Part shown: piece after piece, positions 38,357 through 47,392 of the stretch
How positions within the stretch are numbered: the stretch's first letter is position 1
Layout: every line of letters starts with the position of its first letter
Assembly: GCF_000517425.1 (NCBI RefSeq)
Contig: NZ_CP006569.1
Location: 3,152,760-3,216,759, forward strand
Length of the DNA: 64,000 nt
Direction: 5' to 3'
Source of the DNA: Sodalis praecaptivus
GTDB lineage: Bacteria; Pseudomonadota; Gammaproteobacteria; Enterobacterales; Enterobacteriaceae
The notes under the pieces: generated by a model
What the model was told of the DNA's origin: nothing
What the model saw: the letters and a program-made list of their open reading frames with translations, nothing else
The model's database searches: none
Position numbers and translations under genes: made by a program

Positions 38357-39403
38357 TTAGCGGCGCTTAAGGTCGGCCGCGAAAGCCAGCATCCGATTCA
38401 ACGGTACCAGCGCCCGCTGACGTACGGCTTCCTCGACACGTATCTCATGCTCCACGCCGCCCCGTTCAAGCCCCGCCGCGATAGCCTTGAGCCCGTTCAT
38501 CGCCATCCACGGGCAATGCGCGCAGCTACGGCAGGTGGCACCCTCCCCGGCGGTCGGGGCCGCCAATAAGGTCTTCTCCGGGCACGCCTGCTGCATTTTG
38601 AAAAAAATGCCGCGATCGGTGGCCACAATCATCTGCTGCTGCGGCAATGTCTTGGCCGCCTGAATCAGCTGGCTGGTGGAACCGACCGCATCGGCCAAAT
38701 CGACCACCGCCTGCGGTGATTCGGGATGGACCAGCACGGCCGCGTCGGGATAAAGTCGTTTCATACGGCGCAGCGCCTGGGTCTTAAACTCATCATGCAC
38801 GATACAGGCGCTTTGCCAGCACAGCATATCCGCGCCGGTCTGTTTTTGCACATAGCGGCCAAGATGGCGGTCCGGCGCCCAGATAATCTTCTCTCCCAGG
38901 CTGTCGAGATGATCGATAAGCTCAACCGCGATACTGGACGTCACTACCCAGTCGGCGCGCGCTTTGACCGCGGCGGAGGTGTTGGCATACACCACCACCG
39001 TTCGATTCGGGTGAGCATCGCAAAACGCGCTGAACGCCGCCTCCGGGCAGCCGAGATCGAGCGAGCATTCCGCGTGCAGCGTCGGCATCAGCACGGTTTT
39101 TTCCGGGCTTAAGATCTTGGCGGTTTCACCCATGAAGCGCACGCCGGCCACCAGTAGCGTGGTGGCCGGGTGGCTGCTGCCAAAACGCGCCATCTCCAGC
39201 GAATCCGCCACGCAGCCGCCGGTTGCTTCCGCCAGCGCCTGGATTTCCGGATCGGTATAGTAGTGGGCCACGATAACCGCGTTGCGCGCCTTTAGCAGAC
39301 GTGCAATGCGCTCCCGCAAGCCGGCCTTTTCCTCCTCCTTCAACGCCGCGGGTTTGGGCGGGAAAGGATAAAGGGTGGCAAAGTCGTCGATTAGTTCACT
39401 CAT
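38357..39403 (-). CDS. nadA: Quinolinate synthase A
   Basis: The 348-residue [4Fe-4S] enzyme condenses iminoaspartate with dihydroxyacetone phosphate to quinolinate for NAD synthesis. The three cluster cysteines lie in [25 protein letters not shown] and [35 protein letters not shown] and [14 protein letters not shown] are other family blocks. The gene pair partners nadB and nadC are not in the window. The ATG at 39403 gives the E. coli length; a NadR-like box lies about 75 bp upstream. Confidence 0.97.
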   Translation of the reverse strand: MSELIDDFATLYPFPPKPAALKEEEKAGLRERIARLLKARNAVIVAHYYTDPEIQALAEATGGCVADSLEMARFGSSHPATTLLVAGVRFMGETAKILSPEKTVLMPTLHAECSLDLGCPEAAFSAFCDAHPNRTVVVYANTSAAVKARADWVVTSSIAVELIDHLDSLGEKIIWAPDRHLGRYVQKQTGADMLCWQSACIVHDEFKTQALRRMKRLYPDAAVLVHPESPQAVVDLADAVGSTSQLIQAAKTLPQQQMIVATDRGIFFKMQQACPEKTLLAAPTAGEGATCRSCAHCPWMAMNGLKAIAAGLERGGVEHEIRVEEAVRQRALVPLNRMLAFAADLKRR

Positions 39404-39476
39404 CGCTGCTCTCTGGCGCTATGCGGTCGCCGCACCGGGCCCTTTAAGAGACAAGTGACCGGCTGGCGAAGGTCTG

Positions 39477-39494
39477 GGTTTTGTATGCTAAACA
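39477..39494 (-). promoter_or_regulatory. Possible NadR box upstream of nadA
   Basis: The minus strand reads TGTTTA, six bases, AAAACC, against the NadR consensus TGTTTA-N6-TAAACA. One arm is perfect and the other has four of six positions. It lies about 75 bp upstream of the nadA ATG. The identity of the box is inferred only from this similarity and position. Confidence 0.4.
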
Positions 39495-39660
39495 AAATAC
39501 GAGATTTATGGCCGGTTGTCGCGCCTATTTTGTGCGTTATGGCGAAAAATTGTTTAGTGGGTAACACAGACACGTCTTCAAATCGTGCGTCAGGGGCTCA
39601 TTCGCGCGGACGGCGACGGCTAACATAGAGAGTGAGTGAGAAATAAGGTAATCAAAAGAG

Positions 39661-39736
39661 TGGTGGGTCGTGCAGGATTCGAACCTGCGACCAATTGATT
39701 AAAAGTCAACTGCTCTACCAACTGAGCTAACGACCC
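39661..39736 (-). tRNA. tRNA-Lys (anticodon UUU), distal copy
   Basis: The 76-base minus-strand sequence begins GGGTCGTTAGCTCAGTTGG, has the anticodon loop CTTTTAA with anticodon TTT, the T-arm GGTTCGAATCC, and ends with an encoded CCA. It is identical to the neighbouring copy and to E. coli tRNA-Lys. It lies 82 bp after the first copy on the same transcript. Confidence 0.98.
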
Positions 39737-39818
39737 GCCGAGTAAGGCGTGTGCCGAGGCACAAGGGCTATAAGGGGTTCATCTCTGGCAACGCTCGGCG
39801 CGCCTGGAGGAAATATCG

Positions 39819-39894
39819 TGGTGGGTCGTGCAGGATTCGAACCTGCGACCAATTGATTAAAAGTCAACTGCTCTACCAACTGAGCTAACGACCC
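39819..39894 (-). tRNA. tRNA-Lys (anticodon UUU), promoter-proximal copy
   Basis: This copy has the same 76 bases as that at 39661-39736, with encoded CCA and anticodon TTT. E. coli has several tRNA-Lys and tRNA-Val genes in this place after ybgF; only two Lys copies remain here. Confidence 0.98.
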
Positions 39895-39953
39895 CGATAC
39901 CCGATGACAACCGCGGCCAGAGGAAATCAGCTTTCCCCGGGCAACGGCGGCAT

Positions 39954-39981
39954 ATATTACTTATTATAAATTTTGACGCAA
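39954..39981 (-). promoter_or_regulatory. Possible promoter of the tRNA-Lys genes
   Basis: On the minus strand TTGCGT and TAATAT are 16 bp apart, about 60 bp upstream of the first tRNA-Lys. An AT-rich stretch between them is typical of strong stable-RNA promoters. This is a pattern match only. Confidence 0.4.
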
Positions 39982-40071
39982 CCATTAATTAGTTCAAGCG
40001 CGGCCAACTGTCTGATCTTCGAGCATTCTGAGCCGTTTTACGCCGCCCTGCCCCGTTTGAACCCGTCATGG

Positions 40072-40860
40072 TTACAGACCCGCCAGCCGTTTTTGCGCCT
40101 GTTTGGCCGCCTCGGCGCTGGGATACAGTTTTCCGACCTGCTGATAAACCGCCCGGGCTTTATCTTTCTGGCCTTTCTCCTGCATGATGACGCCCACCTT
40201 CAACAGTGCGTCGGGCGCTTTGGGGGATTTGGGGTAGGTCTTCGCCACCAGGGCGAAATAATAGAGCGCGTCGTCTTTTTTACCCTGATTATAATTGAGC
40301 TGCCCAAGCCAGTAATTGGCGTTGGGTTGATAGGTGGAATCAGGGTAACGTTTAACAAAGTTGCGGAACGCGCTTATGGCCTGGTCGTACTGTTTTTTCT
40401 CCAGCACCAGCGCCACCGCCTCATTGTAGTCGGTGTTGGCGTCGCCGCTGCCGGCGGTGGCCGTGCTGGCGGCCGGCGCCGCGCCTTGGCTGCCGTCGTC
40501 GGTGGACGTGGAGGCCTGGGGCTGACCGTCTTGCGAAGCGGCCGGCGCTTGGCTAGAGAGGCTGTCCATCTGCTGGTAGATCTGTTTTTGCCGCTCGACG
40601 ACCTGCGACAGCTGGTATTGGTTTTCCTGAATCTGGCCGCGCAGCGAGTCGATATCGCGCTGATTATCGGCGAGCTGCTGCTGAAGTTGGGTTAGCAGTT
40701 GACTGTGCGCATTGGAAATACGCTCAAGTTGAGTGACCCGGTCATCTACCGAGCCGGAGCCGACATTACTGATTGGCGCTTGGGCGGTAGCGGCCCAGGG
40801 GACCGCTACGCCAACCAATAACGACAGACTCAACAGATAAGGTCTGAAGTTATTGCTCAT
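40072..40860 (-). CDS. cpoB: Cell division coordinator CpoB (YbgF)
   Basis: A 262-residue periplasmic protein that couples outer-membrane constriction by Tol-Pal with peptidoglycan synthesis by PBP1B. A signal peptide (ending AATAQA) is followed by a coiled coil (about 35-95: QLERISNAHSQLLTQLQQQL and on), a Ser/Gln/Ala-rich linker, then TPR-like repeats (DYNEAVALVLEKKQYDQAI, YPDSTYQPNANYWLGQLNYN). It is downstream of pal, as in E. coli. Confidence 0.96.
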   Translation of the reverse strand: MSNNFRPYLLSLSLLVGVAVPWAATAQAPISNVGSGSVDDRVTQLERISNAHSQLLTQLQQQLADNQRDIDSLRGQIQENQYQLSQVVERQKQIYQQMDSLSSQAPAASQDGQPQASTSTDDGSQGAAPAASTATAGSGDANTDYNEAVALVLEKKQYDQAISAFRNFVKRYPDSTYQPNANYWLGQLNYNQGKKDDALYYFALVAKTYPKSPKAPDALLKVGVIMQEKGQKDKARAVYQQVGKLYPSAEAAKQAQKRLAGL

Positions 40861-40869
40861 GCAAGACTC

Positions 40870-41388
40870 TTAGTAAACCAGGACGGCACGACGGTTTTTG
40901 GCGTAAGCCGCTTCGTCGTGACCCAGTACGGCCGGTTTCTCTTTACCGTAAGATACGATAGCGATCTGATCGGCGGAAACGCCTTTACCCTGAAGATACA
41001 TCTTCACGGCATTGGCGCGGCGTTCGCCCAGGGCGATGTTGTATTCCGGCGTACCGCGTTCGTCCGCGTGGCCTTCAACGGTCACTTTGTAGGACGGATT
41101 GCTGCGCAGGAAATTGGCGTGAGCGTCAAGCATCTGAGCGAATTCAGAGCGGATATCGTATTTATCCAAATCGAAGTAGACGATATTGTTGCGCTGAAGC
41201 TCTTGCATCTGCAGACGCGCCTGCTCGTCGGACGACGCGTTGTTGCCGTTCATGTCCATGCCAGTGCCAGCACCGGCGCCCATGGCAGATTCGTCGCCAT
41301 TGTTGGCGCTTTTGTGAGAACTACATGCGGCAATCGCCAAGACCGGCACCGCCAACATCAGCCCTTTCAGCACTTTGTTCAGTTGCAT
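40870..41388 (-). CDS. pal: Peptidoglycan-associated lipoprotein Pal
   Basis: A 172-residue outer-membrane lipoprotein that anchors the outer membrane to peptidoglycan and binds TolB. The lipobox LAIAACSS sets the acylated cysteine at residue 22. The C-terminal OmpA-like domain has [20 protein letters not shown] and [23 protein letters not shown], which bind the meso-diaminopimelate of peptidoglycan. It follows tolB by about 43 bp. Confidence 0.98.
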   Translation of the reverse strand: MQLNKVLKGLMLAVPVLAIAACSSHKSANNGDESAMGAGAGTGMDMNGNNASSDEQARLQMQELQRNNIVYFDLDKYDIRSEFAQMLDAHANFLRSNPSYKVTVEGHADERGTPEYNIALGERRANAVKMYLQGKGVSADQIAIVSYGKEKPAVLGHDEAAYAKNRRAVLVY

Positions 41389-41431
41389 CTCATATTCCTT
41401 TTATAGTTTGCCATACATATTTACACATGCA

Positions 41432-42724
41432 TCACAGATACGGCGACCAGGCAGGAAATTTGACCTGTCCATCGGTTGCCGGAAGACGCGCTTTGAAACG
41501 CCCATCAGTCGAGACCAGCTGTAACACGGAACCCAGCCCTTGCGAAGCGCTGTAGATAACCATTGTGCCATTGGGAGCGACGCTAGGCGTCTCATCCAGG
41601 AACGTGTCCGTCAATACTTGTACGGCTCCCGTTGCCAGATCCAGTTTAGCGATATGCTGCGCGCCATTGTTGCTGCTGACCATAGCCAGGAACTTGCCGT
41701 CCGAGCTCACGTCGGCATCCTGATTCTGGGAGCCTTCCCAGGACAGGCGCTGCGGCGTACCGCCATTAATATTGATTTTATACACCTGCGGACGGCCGCC
41801 CTGGTCGGAGGTATACGCCAGCGTCTGGCTGTCCGGGAACCAGGTCGGCTCCGTATTGTTGCTGCGGCCGTCGGTCACCTGACGAATCTGACCCGATCCT
41901 AAATCCATCACATACAAATTCAGGCTGCCGGTCTTCGACAGCGCAAAAGCCAGCTTGCTGCCGTCCGGCGAGAAAGCCGGCGCGCCGTTATGCTGCGGAA
42001 AACTCGCCACCTGACGAACAGCGCCGCTATCCAGCGTCTGGATAACCAACGCCGAGCGGCCGCTTTCAAAGGTGACATAGGCCAGCTTGCTGCCGTCGGG
42101 GGACCAGGCCGGCGACATCAGCGGCTGCGGCGAACGGTGCACCGGCGTCTGGTTATAACCGTCGTAATCCGCTACCCGCAATTCATAGGGGAACTGGCCG
42201 CCGTTGGTTTGCACCACGTAGGCGATGCGCGTGCGGAACGCGCCCTTAATGCCGGTCAACTTTTCAAACGTTTCATCGCTAACGGTGTGCGCTGACCAAC
42301 GCAGCCATTTGCGCGGCGCTTTAAATTGGTTTTGCGCTAAAATCGCGCCAGGATTACCCGAAGTATCCACCAATTGATAAGACACCATATAGCTGCCGTC
42401 CGCGCTCGGCTGCACCTGCCCCACCACCACGGCGTCGATACCCAACGCCGTCCAGGCCGCCGGGGTAACTTCCGCCGCGGTGGCCGGCTGCTGCGGCAGG
42501 CGGGAAGTGTCTAGCGGGTTGAATTTACCGCTGTTGCGCAGGTCGGCGGCGACAATGCCACCGATATCTTCGGGCGCCGCACCGGGCCCCGCCCACTTAA
42601 ACGGCACCACCCCGATGGGTCTGGCGGAATCCACCCCTTGGGTGATCAAAATACGCACTTCCGCATGCAACACGGAAGCCCATAAAACCAACAAACCTAA
42701 CGCTACTCGAAATGCCTGCTTCAT
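41432..42724 (-). CDS. tolB: Tol-Pal system beta-propeller protein TolB
   Basis: A 430-residue periplasmic protein with a signal peptide ([15 protein letters not shown]) just before EVRILITQG, the TolA box region. The N-terminal domain is followed by a six-bladed propeller made of [16 protein letters not shown]-like repeats ([47 protein letters not shown]). It binds Pal and TolA. The ATG at 42724 gives the E. coli length and is preceded by GGAGATGAA. Confidence 0.97.
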   Translation of the reverse strand: MKQAFRVALGLLVLWASVLHAEVRILITQGVDSARPIGVVPFKWAGPGAAPEDIGGIVAADLRNSGKFNPLDTSRLPQQPATAAEVTPAAWTALGIDAVVVGQVQPSADGSYMVSYQLVDTSGNPGAILAQNQFKAPRKWLRWSAHTVSDETFEKLTGIKGAFRTRIAYVVQTNGGQFPYELRVADYDGYNQTPVHRSPQPLMSPAWSPDGSKLAYVTFESGRSALVIQTLDSGAVRQVASFPQHNGAPAFSPDGSKLAFALSKTGSLNLYVMDLGSGQIRQVTDGRSNNTEPTWFPDSQTLAYTSDQGGRPQVYKININGGTPQRLSWEGSQNQDADVSSDGKFLAMVSSNNGAQHIAKLDLATGAVQVLTDTFLDETPSVAPNGTMVIYSASQGLGSVLQLVSTDGRFKARLPATDGQVKFPAWSPYL

Positions 42725-42879
42725 TTCATCTCCCAAACCGACGCCAGGGCGGCGGTCGCAATTGCAGAATTGTAAACTTGTCGGGTTAAACAACACTACA
42801 TCTTCCCGTTAGACAACATAGTATAAATCTTAAACCTAAACAGGACTATTTGATAACCTTCGCGCTCCGCCACAGGGTT

Positions 42880-44100
42880 TTAGTCAGGCTTAAACATAAA
42901 CACCCCATCCTTAGCCGCTTCATAGACCTGTTTGCTGGGCGGCCGGGGAATATTGGCTAATTTCGCCGCGGAGATCGCCGCTTGGCATAGCGCCGGGTCG
43001 CCGCCGACGGCATTCACCGAAATCAGCAAGCCGTCCGGCGCCAGTTTGAAACGGATATCACAGGTTTTGCCGCTATAGTTGTTATAGTCATACAGTTTAT
43101 TTTTGATAGCCGCCTGTATTTGAGCTAGGTAGGCATCTACTTCCGCCCCGCTAGCGCCACTTTGTTTAGCCTTACCGGCCCCCGCCGGCGCGCCGCCGGC
43201 TTTAGGCGCGTTTTTGGCGTCGGTCAGGCCGCCCAGCAACGCATCCACATCGCTGGACTGCTTGGCGGCCTGTGCGGCGGCCTTCTTCGCGGCGGCGGCT
43301 TTATCTTTCGCCGCCTGATCGGCTTTAGCTTTGGCATCGGCAGCGGCGGCTTTTTTCGCTTCCGCCTCCGCCTGCTTCTTGGCTTCGGCCGCGGCCTGCT
43401 TCGCTTGTGCCTCCGCCTGTTTCTTGGCTTCAGCCGCGGCCTGCTTCGCTTGAGCCTCCGCCTGTTTCTTGGCTTCAGCCGCGGCCTGCTTCGCTTGTGC
43501 CTCCGCCTGTTTCTTGGCTTCAGCCGCGGCCTGCTTCGCTTGAGCCTCCGCCTGTTTCTTGGCTTCAGCCGCGGCCTGCGTGGCTTGTGCCTCCGCCTGC
43601 TGTTTCGCCGCGGCCGCGGCTTTAGCCTGTGCCGCCGCTTCCGCTTTGGCCTGCGCCGCGGCGGCCTCGGCCTGCTTCTGCTGCGCCTGGGCCTGTTTCG
43701 CCGCCTCTTCCGCCTGTTTTTGTTGTTCAGCCTGCTCGCGCTGTTGCGCTTCGGCCGCTTCCTGCGCGGCCAGACGCTGTTTTTCCAGCGCTTTTAAGCG
43801 CTGCTGCTCCGCCGCCTGCTGTTGCTGAAGCTCTTCTGCCTGCTGCTGAGCCTGCTTGTCGCGCTGCTGCTGTGCCCGCTGCGCATCGGTTTGCTGCTGC
43901 TGCTGACGGTTATATTGCTGCACCACGGCGCCGGGATCGACCATCACGGCGTCAATAGACGACCCGCCGCCGCCCGCGCTGGATTCTTGCGGCTGATGGA
44001 TCGAGCTCCAGATCAATACGGCGATCAGGACGCAATGCAGCGCAATCGACAGAATAATGGCACGTTTGAGCTTGTCGTTCTGTTCGGTAGCCTTCAACAC
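42880..44100 (-). CDS. tolA: Cell envelope integrity protein TolA
   Basis: A 406-residue protein bridging inner membrane and outer envelope. Residues 13-35 form the membrane anchor (RAIILSIALHCVLIAVLIW). The long central helix (about 70-300) is Ala/Lys/Gln-rich, including five 15-residue repeats AEAKKQAEAQAKQAA. The C-terminal domain (about 300-406: YLAQIQAAIKNKLYDYNNYSGKTCDIRFKL) contacts TolB and Pal. It follows tolR by 50 bp. The repeat number is likely to vary between strains. Confidence 0.96.
   Translation of the reverse strand: MLKATEQNDKLKRAIILSIALHCVLIAVLIWSSIHQPQESSAGGGGSSIDAVMVDPGAVVQQYNRQQQQQTDAQRAQQQRDKQAQQQAEELQQQQAAEQQRLKALEKQRLAAQEAAEAQQREQAEQQKQAEEAAKQAQAQQKQAEAAAAQAKAEAAAQAKAAAAAKQQAEAQATQAAAEAKKQAEAQAKQAAAEAKKQAEAQAKQAAAEAKKQAEAQAKQAAAEAKKQAEAQAKQAAAEAKKQAEAEAKKAAAADAKAKADQAAKDKAAAAKKAAAQAAKQSSDVDALLGGLTDAKNAPKAGGAPAGAGKAKQSGASGAEVDAYLAQIQAAIKNKLYDYNNYSGKTCDIRFKLAPDGLLISVNAVGGDPALCQAAISAAKLANIPRPPSKQVYEAAKDGVFMFKPD
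43381..43600. repeat. 45 bp in-frame repeats in tolA with a 90 bp higher order
   Basis: Five units start at 43391, 43436, 43481, 43526 and 43571. They alternate between CTTGTGCC and CTTGAGCC variants, so pairs (90 bp) are duplicated as blocks. The protein helix grows by 15 residues per unit with the frame kept. Confidence 0.9.
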
Positions 44101-44154
44101 AATCTATTCCCAAAAAGGGGTTGGCCGGTAATAACGCACGTCACCAGCCGACCG

Positions 44155-44577
44155 TCAGATAGGCTGCGTCATCAGACCGACCGACTTCACGCCGGCCTGA
44201 TGCAGTAAGTTCAGCGCCTTAATGATCTCATCATAAGGCACGTCCTTGGCGCCGCCTATCAGAAACACCGTCTTGGGATTGGCGGTGATACGGGCGCGCG
44301 CCTCGGAAACCACCTGTTCGGAGGGCAGTTGCTCCTGGCGCTGGTGATCGACCACCAGACTGTATTGGCCGATACCCGCCACTTCGACGATCACCGGCGG
44401 ATTATCATCGTTGCCGACGGTTTTGGAGTCGGTCGCATCGGGCAAATCCACCTCAACGCTCTGGGTTATAATCGGCGCCGTCGCCATAAAAATTAACACC
44501 AGCACCAGTAGCACATCGAGCAAGGGGACGATGTTAATCTCGGACTTGATTTCTCTGCGCGAGCGTCTTCTGGCCAT
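44155..44577 (-). CDS. tolR: Tol-Pal proton channel subunit TolR
   Basis: A 140-residue inner-membrane protein with one N-terminal helix (INIVPLLDVLLVLVLIFMAT) whose aspartate in LLDVLLV is essential for proton flow with TolQ. The periplasmic part contains TQSVEVDLPDATDSKT and ends near SVGLMTQPI. It is separated from tolQ by 15 bp and belongs to the ExbD/TolR family. Confidence 0.97.
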   Translation of the reverse strand: MARRRSRREIKSEINIVPLLDVLLVLVLIFMATAPIITQSVEVDLPDATDSKTVGNDDNPPVIVEVAGIGQYSLVVDHQRQEQLPSEQVVSEARARITANPKTVFLIGGAKDVPYDEIIKALNLLHQAGVKSVGLMTQPI

Positions 44578-44592
44578 CCTCTACCCTCCTGC

Positions 44593-45279
44593 TTACTTAG
44601 CGCTATCGCTGGCGAAAGCCTGCCGATGCAGGATGGCGATGAACTCTTCGGTAAAGTTGTCGTAGTTCTGCTCAAGCTTGTTGACGCGCAGGCTCAGGCG
44701 GTTGAACGCCATGACCGCGGGAATGGCGGCGAAAAGACCGATGGCGGTGGCGATGAGCGCTTCGGCTATCCCCGGCGCGACCATCTGTAGCGTGGCCTGT
44801 TTGACCGCGCCAAGCCCGATGAAAGCATGCATGATGCCCCATACCGTGCCGAACAGACCGATATACGGACTGATGGAGCCGACGGTGCCGAGAAACGGAA
44901 TATGGGTTTCCAGCGCTTCCAGCTCGCGGTTCATCGAAATACGCATGGCGCGCGAGGCGCCCTCCACCACCGCCTCGGGGGCGTGGCTGTTGGCGCGATG
45001 CAGGCGCGCGAACTCTTTGAAGCCGGCATAGAAAATCTGCTCGGAGCCGCTCAGGCTGTCGCGCCGCGTCAGGCTTTCCTGATACAGGCGGGACAATTCG
45101 ATACCGGACCAGAATTTGTCCTCAAAGGCTTCCGCTTCACGTGCGGCGGAGGTCAAAATACGGGAACGCTGAATAATGATCGCCCAGGAGGCGATGGAAA
45201 AGCATATCAAAATCAGCATGATCAGTTTTACCAGAAAGCCCGCTTTCAGGAACAGATCAAAGATGTTCATGTCAGTCAC
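44593..45279 (-). CDS. tolQ: Tol-Pal proton channel subunit TolQ
   Basis: A 228-residue ExbB/TolQ-family protein with three helices: [20 protein letters not shown] near the start, and [20 protein letters not shown] and [22 protein letters not shown] later, which line the proton path with TolR. I choose the GTG at 45279 because it corresponds to the E. coli start (VTDMN), overlaps the ybgC stop (GTGA) and would couple translation; an ATG at 45270 is the alternative. Confidence 0.95.
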   Translation of the reverse strand: MTDMNIFDLFLKAGFLVKLIMLILICFSIASWAIIIQRSRILTSAAREAEAFEDKFWSGIELSRLYQESLTRRDSLSGSEQIFYAGFKEFARLHRANSHAPEAVVEGASRAMRISMNRELEALETHIPFLGTVGSISPYIGLFGTVWGIMHAFIGLGAVKQATLQMVAPGIAEALIATAIGLFAAIPAVMAFNRLSLRVNKLEQNYDNFTEEFIAILHRQAFASDSAK

Positions 45280-45680
45280 TGCTTGAACTCCGCGACAAAA
45301 GACGTAGGAAGCGCAATCGGCTTCAATTGCTGTAGATCGACACATGCGATCACGACATCCGCCTGGCTGAGCAATTGCCCGTCGGCATTCAGGATGCGTT
45401 GTGCAAAGGTCAGAGAGGCGCGCTTGAGGGAGACGATTTCGCTTTCCACTTGCAATAAATCGTCCAGGCGCGCAGGGGCAAAATACTCCACCGCCATGCG
45501 CCGCACCACGAACGCCACGTTCGCGCGCATGAGCGCGTGCTGATGGAAATTATGCTCGCGTAGCATTTCGGTGCGCGCGCGTTCATAGAAGGCGACATAA
45601 CGTGCATGGTAGACCACGCCGCCAGCGTCGGTATCCTCGTAATAGACGCGAACCGGCCATTGGAAATACGAAATACTCAC
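45276..45680 (-). CDS. ybgC: Acyl-CoA thioesterase YbgC
   Basis: A 134-residue hot-dog-fold thioesterase hydrolysing acyl-CoA, probably involved in phospholipid metabolism linked to Tol-Pal. [27 protein letters not shown] contains the catalytic aspartate of this family. The GTG at 45680 ([12 protein letters not shown]) gives the E. coli length; the ribosome binding site is close to the start and weak. It is the first gene of the tol cluster. Confidence 0.9.
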   Translation of the reverse strand: MSISYFQWPVRVYYEDTDAGGVVYHARYVAFYERARTEMLREHNFHQHALMRANVAFVVRRMAVEYFAPARLDDLLQVESEIVSLKRASLTFAQRILNADGQLLSQADVVIACVDLQQLKPIALPTSFVAEFKQ

Positions 45681-45812
45681 TCCACCGTCCAACAACGCAA
45701 AAACAACGGTGCTTACTATACGCAAGACGGATCACATTGGGAATGGGTAAGCCGGGGGGAAAGAAAATATTTTAGATCCCTTACATTGCGGGCTTAAAGG
45801 ACCGTAAAGTTA

Positions 45813-46109
45813 TTATGAGAAACTGTAAATCAGGGCGCCGATCATGACCAACATCGCCGGCAGCGGCAGAAAAACCAGACGCCAGCGCAGCCGGCGCGGT
45901 CGAAAGCCGGTACCGTGCACGACACCGGCACAAACCGCCCAAACGATGACCATTCCCTGCCACCAGGACAGCGGACTGGTCTGCGCGGCGAAACGCGAAG
46001 GCGTCCAGAAAACACAGCCCGCAAGGGTGAGCGCCATGACCAGGGAAAGCGCCCGCAGAGGGCGCTTATCCGTCAGATCATACAGGGCCGCAAGGGTCTG
46101 CCCTGTCAT
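45813..46109 (-). CDS. ybgE: Cyd operon membrane protein YbgE
   Basis: A 98-residue membrane protein with three hydrophobic stretches (ALSLVMALTLAGCVFW, WQGMVIVWAVCAGVVHGTGF, LVFLPLPAMLVMIGALIY). Homologous proteins are encoded with cydAB in many proteobacteria, but the function is not established. The ATG overlaps the cydX stop by four bases. GC usage is like its neighbours. Confidence 0.9.
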   Translation of the reverse strand: MTGQTLAALYDLTDKRPLRALSLVMALTLAGCVFWTPSRFAAQTSPLSWWQGMVIVWAVCAGVVHGTGFRPRRLRWRLVFLPLPAMLVMIGALIYSFS

Positions 46110-46219
46110 TTCAATGCATCTTTGCCGCGGGTATCTTCCAGATGCTCAAGCGCCAGCGCGGTAATGATGCCGAAGGCGCAGGCCAACAGCGTTCCTAAAA
46201 TCCAGGCGAAATACCACAT
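46106..46219 (-). CDS. cydX: Cytochrome bd-I accessory subunit CydX
   Basis: A 37-residue single-helix protein required for stable haem content of CydAB. MWYFAWILGTLLACAFGIIT is near-identical to E. coli CydX, followed by ALALEHLED. It was too small for many searches but the motif is diagnostic. The start lies 16 bp after cydB ends and the stop overlaps ybgE. Confidence 0.95.
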   Translation of the reverse strand: MWYFAWILGTLLACAFGIITALALEHLEDTRGKDALK

Positions 46220-46235
46220 GGTTAAGCTCCTTAAC

Positions 46236-47375
46236 TCAATACAGCGAATGCGTGTTTTGTTCAATATGTTCTTTAGTGATGCGACCGAACATCTTGTAGT
46301 AGCACCAGATGGTATAGAGCAGCACAATCGGCACGAAAATGATCGCCACCACCGTCATGACTTTCAACGTCCTCAGACTCGACGTCGCGTCCCACAGGGT
46401 CAGGCTGGCGTTGGGCATCGTGCTCGACGGCATGATGAACGGAAACAGCGTGATCCCCGCGGTCAGGATGATGCAGGCCACGGTCAACGAAGAGAAGATA
46501 AACGCCCAGGCGCTGCGCCCCGCGCGGCTAAAGACGATGGTCAGCAACGGCAGCAGCACGCCCAGCGCCGGCACGATCCATAATCCCGGATAGGCGTGGT
46601 AATTCGCCATCCATGCGCCGGCCTGATGCGCCACTTCTTTATGCAGCGGGTTGGACTGCGCGGCCCTGTCGATAACCGAGGTCACGGTATAACCGTCAAT
46701 GCCGTTGACGACCCAAATACCGGCCAATAGGAACGTCAGCAGGGTGACCAGCGCGGTAAGCTGGGTGATGCCGCGCATCCGCACCTGCAAATCGCCGCCG
46801 GTACGCATTTGCAGATAGGTGCCGCCCTGGGTCAGGAACATCGCCAGGCTGACGATGCCCGCCAGCAGGCCGAACGGGTTAAGCAGCTGGAAGAAGTTAC
46901 CGGTGTAATACAAACGCAAATACTCGTCGACGTGGAACGGCACACCCTGGAGCAGATTGCCGAACGCCACCCCGATCACCACCGGCGAAATGAAGCTGCC
47001 GATGAAGATGCCCCAGTCCCACATATTGCGCCAGCGGGCGTCATCGATTTTCGAGCGGTAGTCGAAACCGACCGGGCGGAAGAACAGCGAGGCCAGCACC
47101 AGGATCATGGCGATGTAAAAGCCGGAGAACGCCGCGGCATAGACCATCGGCCAGGCGGCGAACAGGGCGCCGCCGGCGGTGATGAGCCACACCTGGTTAC
47201 CGTCCCAATGCGGGGCGATGGTATTGATCATGACCCGACGCTCCACGTCGTTGCGGCCAAACAGGCGCATTAACATGCCGACGCCCATATCAAACCCGTC
47301 GGTGACGGCGAAGCCGATGAGCAGCACGCCAATCAGCACCCACCAGACAACACGTAATACTTCGTAATCAAACAT
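46236..47375 (-). CDS. cydB: Cytochrome bd-I ubiquinol oxidase subunit II
   Basis: A 379-residue inner-membrane subunit of the high-affinity terminal oxidase. Family segments include GFAVTDGFDMGVGMLMRLFGRNDVERR, IAPHWDGNQVWLITAGGALFAAWP, FFRPVGFDYRSK and WDWGIFIGSFISPVVIGVAFG. I choose the ATG at 47375 (MFDYEVL), with GGAG nine bases upstream, over the ATG two codons earlier. It lies 17 bp after cydA. Confidence 0.97.
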   Translation of the reverse strand: MFDYEVLRVVWWVLIGVLLIGFAVTDGFDMGVGMLMRLFGRNDVERRVMINTIAPHWDGNQVWLITAGGALFAAWPMVYAAAFSGFYIAMILVLASLFFRPVGFDYRSKIDDARWRNMWDWGIFIGSFISPVVIGVAFGNLLQGVPFHVDEYLRLYYTGNFFQLLNPFGLLAGIVSLAMFLTQGGTYLQMRTGGDLQVRMRGITQLTALVTLLTFLLAGIWVVNGIDGYTVTSVIDRAAQSNPLHKEVAHQAGAWMANYHAYPGLWIVPALGVLLPLLTIVFSRAGRSAWAFIFSSLTVACIILTAGITLFPFIMPSSTMPNASLTLWDATSSLRTLKVMTVVAIIFVPIVLLYTIWCYYKMFGRITKEHIEQNTHSLY

Positions 47376-47392
47376 GGTCATTCGCTCCTGTA

